Counted from the stretch's first letter, positions 1 through 5,305 are shown. The stretch: 7,352 bases of DNA from Candidatus Gallimonas caecicola (GCA_904394195.1 CAJFNH010000059.1:1-7352), one strand, 5' to 3'. Notes: generated from the sequence alone by a model not told the origin. Made by a program: numbers and translations.

Positions 1-162
1 TATGTCGACGGCGTGGCACGCATCGCCGGCAAGGCCATCAAGGATATGGCGCAGCTCTTCTATATGCTCGAGAAAGTCGCCCTCATGCGCTCTCTCACCA
101 TCTATATCACCTGCAGCTGCGCGGAAGAGGAACTTCCCGAATTCGCAAAGAAGTACCTTTGA
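1..162 (+). CDS. C-terminal end of an unrecognised protein (5' partial)
   Basis: Frame 1 is open from the first base to a TGA at 160-162 and gives 53 residues. They start YVDGVARIAGKAIKDM and end EEELPEFAKKYL. The segment has a helix-like stretch rich in A, K and M, then a short beta-like stretch (SLTIYITCSC, with two cysteines) and a charged helical tail. Codon use matches the downstream genes (GC-rich third positions), which supports real coding. I do not recognise the family. It could be part of the threonine pathway because thrC follows 135 bases later on the same strand, but nothing in these residues looks like the end of homoserine dehydrogenase or homoserine kinase. A competing open frame at 2-310 is a shadow of this gene and of the leader. 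Confidence 0.7.
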   Translation, partial: YVDGVARIAGKAIKDMAQLFYMLEKVALMRSLTIYITCSCAEEELPEFAKKYL

Positions 163-193
163 GCCGGCAGGCGGCCGCCCTTTTTGGCGGCTC
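161..193 (+). terminator. possible hairpin after the upstream gene (no U-run)
   Basis: Two overlapping, mutually exclusive stems lie just after the first stop codon: GAGCCG (161-166) with CGGCTC (188-193), and GCCGCC (174-179) with GGCGGC (186-191) around a CTTTTT loop. No T-run follows the stem on the + strand, so this is not a canonical intrinsic terminator. It may only stabilise the 3' end, or transcription may continue into thrC. Confidence 0.3.
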
Positions 194-245
194 GTCCCGA
201 GAAAAACGTTCAGAACACATTTCCCGTTACGTCCCTTTCTTTACA

Positions 246-291
246 AGGGGCGTTTTCGGGCGTTAAGAGGGCGCTTTGCCCCTGAAGGAGG
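246..291 (+). promoter_or_regulatory. thrC leader: small inverted repeat next to the ribosome binding site
   Basis: AGGGGC (246-251) can pair with GCCCCT (278-283) around a 26-base loop. The downstream arm ends one base before the strong Shine-Dalgarno AAGGAGG (285-291), which lies 6 bases before the thrC ATG at 298. The SD itself is not inside the stem. I see no T-box, leader peptide or convincing -35/-10 pair in 163-297, so thrC may be co-transcribed with the upstream gene. The hairpin could arise by chance in GC-rich DNA; the SD call is firm. Confidence 0.4.
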
Positions 292-297
292 AAACTC

Positions 298-1794
298 ATG
301 TATTTTGTAAGCACGCGGGGGAAGGGACGCGTCACGGGCGCCGAGGCCGTCGTGCAGGGGCTTGCCGAGGACGGCGGGCTCTTCGTCCCCGAAAAATCCC
401 CCTCCGTTTCGGCGGAGGAGATGGAGCGTATGCTCGCGATGGACTATCCCGAGCGCGCCGCCCTCGTTCTTTCCAAGTATTTTGACGAATACGACAAGGA
501 CGAGCTTTTGTCTGCGCTCAAAGAGGCATATTCCCAATTCGATGACGGCGACGCCGCTCCCCTCGTCAAGGTGGAGAACGGGATGTTCATGCTCGAACTC
601 TATCACGGCCCCACCTGCGCCTTCAAGGATATGGCGCTCACCGTGCTGCCCTACCTTCTGCGCAAGGGGTGCGATCTCGTCGGTATCAGGGAAAAGATCC
701 TCATCCTCGTTGCCACCAGCGGCGACACGGGCAAGGCTGCGCTTGAGGGATTCAAAGACGCAGAAGGCATCAGGATCATGGTGTTCTACCCGGATGACGG
801 CGTCTCCAAGATGCAAAAATTGCAGATGTGCACGCAGGAAGGGAGCAATGTCAACGTCGTTGCCGTCAAGGGCAATTTCGACGACTGCCAGACGGGCGTC
901 AAAAAGATCTTCGGCTCGGAAGAATGTAAAAAGCAGCTTGCGGAAAAGGGATATCTGCTCTCCTCGGCAAACTCCATCAATTTCGGGCGGCTCGCACCAC
1001 AGATCTGCTACTATTTCTCGGCGTACTGCGACCTGGTCACATCCGATCAGATCAAGGCGGGCGACAAGGTGAATTTCACCGTGCCTACGGGCAATTTCGG
1101 CAATATCCTGGCGGCATATTATGCAAAGAAGATGGGCCTTCCCGTGGGAACGCTCGTGTGTGCTTCCAATACCAACAACGTGCTCACCGATTTCTGGAAG
1201 AACGGAACGTACGATGTAAAACGTCCCTTCTACAAGACGATGTCTCCCTCCATGGATATCCTCGTCTCCTCCAACCTCGAGCGGCTCATCTTCGAGCTTT
1301 CGGGGCGGGATGCGGCGCTCACCAAAGAGCGCATGGCGCAACTCGCCGCCAAGGGGAGCTATTCGATCCGCGCCGAGGAACTCAAGCAGATCCGCAGCGA
1401 ATTTTTCGCGGCATATGCGAATGAGAACGCTACGGTGGACTGCATCTATGATTTCTTCGAAGAATACGGCTATCCGATGGATACACACACGGGCGTGGCG
1501 ATGAGCGTTGCCCAGCGCTATGAAGAGAAAGTGAGAAAGGATAACCCCAAGGCGGAGCCCGTGCCCATGGTGGTCGTCTCCACGGCAAGTCCCTATAAGT
1601 TCCCGCAGTCGGTGTATTACGCATTGACGGGCAACGACGTCAAGGACAGCTTCAAGGGGATCAAGCGCATCAATTTGCTGACGGCGATGAAGGTGCCCGA
1701 AGCGCTCAAGTCCATCCGTTACAAGCCCATCCTGTTCAAACAGACGGTCTCTCCGGACAAGATGTTTGAAGAGGTGCTGAAATTCGTATCGTAA
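298..1794 (+). CDS. thrC: threonine synthase (PLP-dependent)
   Basis: Threonine synthase converts O-phospho-L-homoserine and water to L-threonine and phosphate, the last step of threonine synthesis, in the cytosol. The 498-residue product has the family landmarks in order. These are an N-terminal STRG (5-8) and GLAEDGGLFVP (21-31), HGPTCAFKDMAL (103-114) with Lys110 as the expected Schiff-base lysine for PLP, SGDTG (141-145), NSINFGR (225-231), and VPTGNFGN (262-269), the glycine-rich phosphate-binding loop of fold-type II PLP enzymes. The length fits the long (E. coli/yeast-like) class rather than the roughly 350-residue Bacillus type. The ATG at 298 has AAGGAGG 6 bases upstream, and the protein starts at the usual family N-terminus. 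No key residue is missing. No other recognised threonine gene lies in the window. A 543-codon open frame on the opposite strand is a shadow. Confidence 0.97.
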   Translation: MYFVSTRGKGRVTGAEAVVQGLAEDGGLFVPEKSPSVSAEEMERMLAMDYPERAALVLSKYFDEYDKDELLSALKEAYSQFDDGDAAPLVKVENGMFMLELYHGPTCAFKDMALTVLPYLLRKGCDLVGIREKILILVATSGDTGKAALEGFKDAEGIRIMVFYPDDGVSKMQKLQMCTQEGSNVNVVAVKGNFDDCQTGVKKIFGSEECKKQLAEKGYLLSSANSINFGRLAPQICYYFSAYCDLVTSDQIKAGDKVNFTVPTGNFGNILAAYYAKKMGLPVGTLVCASNTNNVLTDFWKNGTYDVKRPFYKTMSPSMDILVSSNLERLIFELSGRDAALTKERMAQLAAKGSYSIRAEELKQIRSEFFAAYANENATVDCIYDFFEEYGYPMDTHTGVAMSVAQRYEEKVRKDNPKAEPVPMVVVSTASPYKFPQSVYYALTGNDVKDSFKGIKRINLLTAMKVPEALKSIRYKPILFKQTVSPDKMFEEVLKFVS

Positions 1795-1801
1795 CTGAAA
1801 T

Positions 1802-1867
1802 GCGCAGTCCGCCGTCAACAGACGGCGGGCTGCGTGCATATCTGCGTTTCGTCCTTTGTGAAAGACG
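1802..1867 (+). terminator. strong hairpin after thrC, weak or absent U-run
   Basis: CGCAGTCCGCCGTC (1803-1816) pairs with GACGGCGGGCTGCG (1821-1834) in a 14-bp stem with one G-T pair and an AACA loop, starting 8 bases after the thrC stop. A second, smaller hairpin follows (1850-1853 and 1855-1857 with 1861-1867, bulged at 1854). No clean T-run follows the first stem; only TTTCGTCCTTT is present. The stem strength and position between thrC and an independent promoter suggest it marks the end of the thrC transcript, as a weak intrinsic terminator or a 3'-end stabiliser. Confidence 0.55.
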
Positions 1868-1914
1868 TGCACAGATACTTCACAACAATTTTATCACCGT
1901 AAAGCATCCAACCA

Positions 1915-1943
1915 TTGCAATTTACGGGCGAATGTGGTATAAT
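1915..1943 (+). promoter_or_regulatory. sigma-A type promoter for the trpS operon
   Basis: TTGCAA (1915-1920) and TATAAT (1938-1943) are separated by exactly 17 bases, and the -10 is preceded by TGG (1935-1937), giving an extended -10. This is close to the housekeeping consensus. Transcription would start near 1950, only about 24 bases before the trpS ATG, which leaves no room for a T-box or other long leader. No other good promoter is visible before 4953, so this one probably serves trpS and the three genes behind it. Confidence 0.88.
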
Positions 1944-1973
1944 CATCGTGAAATCTTATTTTTCGAGAGAAAC

Positions 1974-2969
1974 ATGGAAGAAAAAGTCTTATACTCGGCG
2001 GTACAGCCAAGCGGGAATCTGACCATCGGCAACTATACGGGCGCTATCCGCAACTGGGTAAAGCTGCAGAACGAATTTACCTGCTATTATGCGATCGCGG
2101 ATATGCATGCCATCACGGTGCGGCAGGAGCCGGCGCAGTTGCGCCGCCGCACGCTGGAGCTCGCCGCGCTCTATATCGCCTGCGGCATCGATCCGGAAAA
2201 ATGCACGCTGTATGTGCAGTCCAACGTGTCTGCCCATGCGGAGCTCACATGGGTGCTCAATACGCTGACCTATGTGGGCGAAATGGAGCGCATGACGCAG
2301 TTCAAGGATAAGAGCGCAAAGCATCCCGAAAACGTCAACATGGGGCTGATGGACTACCCCGTTCTGATGGCGGCGGATATCCTTTTATATCAGGCGGACG
2401 TGGTGCCTGTGGGCATCGATCAGCGCCAGCACCTGGAGATCACGCGCGATATCGCCATCCGCTTCAACAACCGCTACGGCGAGACCTTCCGCGTGCCCGA
2501 GGGGTATATCCTCAAGGAGGGTGCCAAGATCAATTCGCTGCAGGATCCCCTTCATAAAATGAGCAAGTCGGACGAAAACCCCAACGCCTCCGTCTATCTT
2601 GCGGACGATAAAGACACCGTCATGCGCAAGTTCCGCCGCGCCGTGACGGACAGCGACGGCCGCGTCGTTGCCGCCGAGGATAAGCCGGGCGTGACCAACC
2701 TGCTCAATATCTACGCTTCCTTCAAGGGCTGCACGGTTGCCGAAGCGGAGAAGGAATTCGAGGGCAGGGGATACGGTGAATTCAAGACGGCGGTCGGCGA
2801 GACGGTCGCCGACGTGCTCACGCCCATCCAGCAGGAACAGCGCCGCCTGCTTGCCGACAAGGCATACCTTGCCTCCGTTCTGGAACGGGGTGCGCAGAAC
2901 GCCTTCCGCACGGCAAGAAAGACGCTCTCCAAGGTATATCGCAAAGTCGGATTTTACAGGGGAGAATAA
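1974..2969 (+). CDS. trpS: tryptophanyl-tRNA synthetase
   Basis: TrpRS activates tryptophan with ATP and charges tRNA-Trp; it is a cytosolic class Ic enzyme. The 331-residue product is the normal bacterial length. It shows the class I signature QPSGNLTIGNY (11-21, the TIGN form of the HIGH motif seen in bacterial TrpRS), MHAITVR (44-50), GIDPEKC (71-77), MTQFKDKSA (107-115), DYPVLMAADILLYQ (127-140), VPVGIDQRQHLE (145-156), and KMSKS (195-199), the ATP-site loop. The ATG at 1974 is chosen because it starts at the family N-terminus (MEEKVLYSAVQPSG) just after the promoter. The longer frame from 1800 would run through the thrC hairpin and the promoter. The SD is weak (GAGAGA, 1965-1970). The gene ends 3 bases before the next start, indicating translational coupling. 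Confidence 0.97.
   Translation: MEEKVLYSAVQPSGNLTIGNYTGAIRNWVKLQNEFTCYYAIADMHAITVRQEPAQLRRRTLELAALYIACGIDPEKCTLYVQSNVSAHAELTWVLNTLTYVGEMERMTQFKDKSAKHPENVNMGLMDYPVLMAADILLYQADVVPVGIDQRQHLEITRDIAIRFNNRYGETFRVPEGYILKEGAKINSLQDPLHKMSKSDENPNASVYLADDKDTVMRKFRRAVTDSDGRVVAAEDKPGVTNLLNIYASFKGCTVAEAEKEFEGRGYGEFKTAVGETVADVLTPIQQEQRRLLADKAYLASVLERGAQNAFRTARKTLSKVYRKVGFYRGE
2958..2964 (+). promoter_or_regulatory. ribosome binding site deciding the GTG start of the DUF5685-type gene
   Basis: AGGGGAG lies inside the last codons of trpS and ends 8 bases before the GTG at 2973. It supports the GTG start over the internal ATG at 3024, which would delete the conserved FGYVR...DLP N-terminus. The placement couples translation of this gene to trpS. 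Confidence 0.75.
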
Positions 2970-2972
2970 GGC

Positions 2973-3854
2973 GTGTTCGGTTACGTTCGCTACGATCTGC
3001 CCAACCTGCTGATCAAGGACTTCATGCTCTACAAGGCGCTCTACTGCGGGCTGTGCAAGTCCATCGGCGCCTCGTGCGGGCAGCGCGCACGGCTGGGACT
3101 CACTTACGACGTCACATTTTTGTCGGCGCTCCTGCATAACATGACGGGTACGGATGTCCGGGTGGAGCGGCAGAACTGCTTTGAGCACGCCATCCGCAAG
3201 CGACCCATCGCCGCCGTGGACGATCTCACGATGGAGCTGGGCGCCCTCAACACCGTGCTTACCTACTACAAACTCGCCGACGATATCACGGACGGCAGCG
3301 GCGGCAGGGTCAAACGCGCCTGGTTCAAAAAGGGATATCGTCGCGCCAAAAAGCGCTATCCCGCCCTTGTCTCGCTCGTGGAAGAATACGCTTCCGCGCA
3401 GGCGGAGGTGGAAAAAAAGCGTTCTCCCTCTCCGGACGAGGCGGCGGAGCCGACCGCGCAGCTCATGCGCGGGCTGTGCGCCCACTTCATGGGGGAACGT
3501 TCGACGCCCGCGGCGGAGGACCTGTTCTATGCCGTCGGAAAATGGGTGTATCTCATCGACGCGCTGGACGACTACGAGAAGGACGTCAAAAAGAAGCGTT
3601 ACAATCCCTTTGTGCTCGCCTACGGCTGCGCGACGCGCGCGGAGCTCATGCAGGCGCAGGGGCAGGAGATCGCCTTTCTGTTTGATACCCTCTTTTATGC
3701 CATGCGCGAAGGGCTTGCGGGCGTGAAGTTCTATTTCAACCGCGACCTTACCGACAATGTCATCCTGCGCGGCATCCCGCTGGAGACGCAGCGCGTCATG
3801 CGCGGCGAGCCCTACCGGGAAATGTCGGGTGAACTCAAGGAGCTCAAGGCATGA
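2973..3854 (+). CDS. DUF5685-type conserved protein with CxxC/CxxH and two Asp-rich motifs
   Basis: The 293-residue product (GTG start) matches the pattern I recall for DUF5685 proteins of Clostridia: FGYVRYDLP at 2-10, LYKALYCGLCK at 19-29, a Cys/His pair in CFEHAIRKRP (69-78), YYKLADDITDG (98-108) and YLIDALDDYEKD (193-204) followed by RYNPF (209-213). Possible metal ligands are Cys25, Cys28, Cys69 and His72. Asp103/104/107 and Asp196/199/200/204 form two acidic helix-like motifs about 95 residues apart. No signal peptide is evident; it is mostly helical and probably cytosolic. The function is unknown. The gene starts 3 bases after trpS and its TGA overlaps the next ATG (ATGA), so it is probably made together with the following two proteins. 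The family call is by eye; the isoprenoid-synthase-like reading of the Asp motifs is inference. Confidence 0.85.
   Translation: MFGYVRYDLPNLLIKDFMLYKALYCGLCKSIGASCGQRARLGLTYDVTFLSALLHNMTGTDVRVERQNCFEHAIRKRPIAAVDDLTMELGALNTVLTYYKLADDITDGSGGRVKRAWFKKGYRRAKKRYPALVSLVEEYASAQAEVEKKRSPSPDEAAEPTAQLMRGLCAHFMGERSTPAAEDLFYAVGKWVYLIDALDDYEKDVKKKRYNPFVLAYGCATRAELMQAQGQEIAFLFDTLFYAMREGLAGVKFYFNRDLTDNVILRGIPLETQRVMRGEPYREMSGELKELKA
3837..3842 (+). promoter_or_regulatory. ribosome binding site for the TPR/Cys-tail gene
   Basis: AAGGAG within the end of the DUF5685-type gene lies 8 bases before the ATG at 3851. It favours this start over the in-frame ATG at 3869, which has GGGGC in front but poorer spacing. 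The start overlaps the upstream stop as ATGA. Confidence 0.7.
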
Positions 3855-4312
3855 ACAAGGGGCATGCCATGTCCGAAGACGATGTGCCGGAAGGGGGTAT
3901 GTCCGCGTCGCGGGAGGGCACCATGCCCGAGGGCGAAGCGGCATACGATGCGCAGGATCCGTTCGGCGAAGTGCGCGGCTGCCTGGAGCGCGGTGAACTG
4001 CAGCGGGCGCAGGAGCTTCTGGAACAGTTCGGGGAGCGCGGCGCCGAATGGTACTTCGTGCAGGCAAAAATTTTCCGCGCGAAGAAGTGGTATTCCGAGA
4101 GCAGGCGATGCCTGAAGCGGGCGCTTGCGGAGAGCCCGGAAAACGAGACATACCGAAAGGAGTATAACGATCTTATTTTTCTTGCGGAAAAGGGAAAGAT
4201 CAAAAAGCAACATGCCCGGGCAGATATGGGTGCGACTGCGCAGGAATGCTGCGCAGAGGCTGCGTGCACGGGACTGTGCACCTGTCTTGGCGAGAGCTGC
4301 GACGGGTCCTGA
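3851..4312 (+). CDS. small TPR-like protein with Cys-rich C-terminal tail
   Basis: The 153-residue product has three parts: an acidic, probably disordered N-terminus with several Met and Gly (1-35), a helical TPR-like core (38-110), and a Cys-rich tail (131-153) with Cys133, 134, 139, 143, 145 and 150. Residues 68-96 follow the TPR spacing: Tyr68, Gln71, Ala72, Phe75, Ser84, Leu88, Ala91, Pro96. The core aligns without gaps to residues 76-148 of the next gene product, with about 27 of 73 positions identical by hand count, including AEW and the RAQ..LL stretch. It lacks any J-like domain. It is therefore a truncated or independently kept paralogue of the following protein. The role is unknown; a scaffold or chaperone-like partner is a guess from the TPR-like core. 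Its ATG overlaps the upstream stop. Confidence 0.83.
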   Translation: MNKGHAMSEDDVPEGGMSASREGTMPEGEAAYDAQDPFGEVRGCLERGELQRAQELLEQFGERGAEWYFVQAKIFRAKKWYSESRRCLKRALAESPENETYRKEYNDLIFLAEKGKIKKQHARADMGATAQECCAEAACTGLCTCLGESCDGS

Positions 4313-4341
4313 AACAAGAAAGAATTTATAAAGGAACGGCT

Positions 4342-4953
4342 ATGAACAAGGACAATTACAGACTCTTACAGGTGGATGAGAACGCCTCGGACGAGGAGAT
4401 CAAAGCGTGCTACGAGCGCCTCAAGGAGATCTACAACGAGGAGAAGTGGAAGGACGGCGAGGAGGGCAACAACGCCGCCCGCATGCTCGAGCGGTTGGAC
4501 GCCGCCTATAACGAGATCATGGAGGAGCGCCGCGAAAAGGCAAGCAACACTTCGGGCGCATCCTCGTTCGAAGCGGTCTCCGAAGCCATCCGCAACGGGG
4601 ATATCGCCCGCGCGCAGCAGCTCCTCGACGACTTCAACGAGCGTAACGCGGAATGGCACTATCTGCAGTCCGTCGTGTTCTATAAAAAGAACTGGATGCA
4701 GGAGAGCAAAAAGCAGCTCGAGATCGCCATTCAGATGGACGGCGGCAACGCCAAGTACCGCGAGGCGTATGAAAAACTCAAGAGCCGCGCGGACTACCGC
4801 CAGCAGACGGGCGGGGCGCCCAACACCAATCCCGATCCCGCAACGGGCGGTGACGAGCAGATGGGGGGCAACTGGTGCTCGCAGTGCTTCTCTTTCTGCT
4901 ATACCTTCCTGTGCGTGAACTGTCTGTTCAATCTGTGCTGCAACTGCAGGTGA
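4342..4953 (+). CDS. degenerate J-domain/TPR-like protein with Cys-rich tail
   Basis: The 203-residue product begins with a J-domain-like segment (5-62). YRLLQVDENASDEEIKACY (6-24) fits helices I and II, and ARMLERLDAAYNEI (46-59) fits helix III. The HPD tripeptide needed to stimulate Hsp70 is replaced by Asn32-Glu33-Glu34, with an acidic KWKDGEEGN loop, so classic DnaK activation is unlikely. A short linker leads to a TPR-like core (76-148) paralogous to the preceding gene, then a Gly/Pro/Asn-rich linker (156-177). The hydrophobic tail (178-203) has eight cysteines: 179, 182, 186, 191, 194, 199, 200 and 202. The start at 4342 has AAGGA (4331-4335) 6 bases upstream and begins at the J-like N-terminus; the longer frame from 4246 lies in the previous gene. 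I recall J-like proteins with Cys tails next to DUF5685 genes in other Clostridia. Confidence 0.87.
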   Translation: MNKDNYRLLQVDENASDEEIKACYERLKEIYNEEKWKDGEEGNNAARMLERLDAAYNEIMEERREKASNTSGASSFEAVSEAIRNGDIARAQQLLDDFNERNAEWHYLQSVVFYKKNWMQESKKQLEIAIQMDGGNAKYREAYEKLKSRADYRQQTGGAPNTNPDPATGGDEQMGGNWCSQCFSFCYTFLCVNCLFNLCCNCR

Positions 4954-4962
4954 AAAAGTATT

Positions 4963-5001
4963 CACACGTTTCTTTTCGAACAGACGAAAAGAAACGTCGT
5001 G
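4963..5001 (+). repeat. long perfect hairpin after the J-like gene
   Basis: ACGTTTCTTTTCG (4966-4978) pairs perfectly with CGAAAAGAAACGT (4985-4997) around AACAGA. CAC (4963-4965) and GTG (4999-5001) add three more pairs past one bulged C (4998). It starts 10 bases after the stop of the J-like gene. No T-run follows on the + strand, so it may protect the 3' end of the operon mRNA or be part of a repeated intergenic element instead of acting as an intrinsic terminator. On the - strand the stem is followed by ACTTTTTCA. Confidence 0.75.
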
Positions 5002-5007
5002 AGGGGA

Positions 5008-5051
5008 AGGAAAACCCAACGTTCGCCTGCGGCTCTGCGTTCGGTTTTCCT
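5008..5051 (+). repeat. imperfect 14-bp inverted repeat
   Basis: AGGAAAACCCAACG (5008-5021) pairs with CGTTCGGTTTTCCT (5038-5051), with one C-C mismatch (5017/5042) and a 16-base loop. It begins 7 bases after the preceding hairpin and is probably part of the same intergenic element. Confidence 0.6.
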
Positions 5052-5135
5052 CTGTGCGGGCAGTCGCAACAGTTTAGCGCCCGCACATTCACCTTTCCGC
5101 ATAAGCCGCGTGAGCGGCAAATAGAGGCGCGCAGC

Positions 5136-5156
5136 GGAAGGCAACCTTCCTCGCGC
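5136..5156 (+). repeat. direct repeat copy 1, contains a 6-bp hairpin
   Basis: GGAAGG-CAA-CCTTCC (5136-5150) is a perfect 6-bp stem with a 3-base loop, followed by TCGCGC. The same unit recurs at 5285-5305 with 19 of 21 bases identical. The stem overlaps one arm of the 5093-5141 pairing, so the two folds exclude each other. Confidence 0.6.
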
Positions 5157-5167
5157 ATGGTTTTATA

Positions 5168-5192
5168 GCAAGGACAGGTTTCCTGTCTTTGC
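5168..5192 (+). repeat. 11-bp hairpin GCAAGGACAGG / CCTGTCTTTGC
   Basis: GCAAGGACAGG (5168-5178) pairs with CCTGTCTTTGC (5182-5192) through 11 pairs including one G-T, around a TTT loop. It directly abuts the next palindrome, sharing base 5192. This back-to-back arrangement is typical of short palindromic intergenic repeats. Confidence 0.65.
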
Positions 5193-5260
5193 CTCCCCTG
5201 GAAAGCCGAAGGGTTTTTAGGGGAGGTGGCTGCGGAGCGCATGCGCAGCAGACGGAAGGG
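5192..5260 (+). repeat. MITE/REP-like palindromic intergenic element
   Basis: CCTCCCC (5192-5198) pairs with GGGGAGG (5220-5226). Inside, T5199, G5201 and AAAGCC (5202-5207) pair on with GGTTTTTA (5212-5219), leaving one bulged G (5200). Then GCTGCG (5229-5234) pairs with CGCAGC (5244-5249), followed by AGACGGAAGGG (5250-5260). The order GGGAGGTGGC, variable hairpin, GACGGAGGG-like end matches a family of short palindromic repeats I recall between genes in many Clostridia. Membership is from memory and untested; the inverted repeats are directly visible. Confidence 0.6.
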
Positions 5261-5284
5261 TCAAACATTTGCAGGAAACAGGCG

Positions 5285-5305
5285 GGAAGGCATCCTTCCT
5301 CGTGC
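5285..5305 (+). repeat. direct repeat copy 2
   Basis: GGAAGG-CAT-CCTTCC (5285-5299) followed by TCGTGC is the second copy of the unit at 5136-5156. It differs at two positions, one in the loop and one in the 3' flank, so the stem itself is preserved. It ends 35 bases before the membrane-protein start. Confidence 0.6.

Noticed and set aside
241..1872. 543-codon open frame on the - strand opposite thrC
   Set aside because: It covers a complete, fully motif-supported threonine synthase on the + strand. Its translation is rich in His, Arg, Leu and Val with no recognisable domain, as expected from the complement of GC-rich codons. It is a shadow frame.
1800..1973. Longer trpS reading frame starting at 1800
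   Set aside because: The extra 58 codons run through the post-thrC hairpin and the promoter at 1915-1943. TrpRS normally starts at the residues encoded from 1974.
1795..1973. T-box riboswitch upstream of trpS
   Set aside because: No T-box core (TGGNACCGCG-like) is present, and the promoter is only about 24 bases from the start codon, leaving no room for a leader.
2385..4151. 588-codon open frame on the - strand
   Set aside because: It spans parts of three + strand genes that have good starts, SDs and family motifs. Its product is Arg/Ala/Val/His-rich without a domain, and it crosses real gene boundaries.
4246..4341. Longer start for the J-like gene
   Set aside because: It lies out of frame within the preceding gene, lacks an SD, and would add residues before the J-like N-terminus. 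The ATG at 4342 has AAGGA 6 bases upstream.
4875..5168. 97-codon open frame across the palindrome cluster
   Set aside because: It overlaps the end of the J-like gene and then translates inverted repeats. There is no SD and no domain-like pattern.
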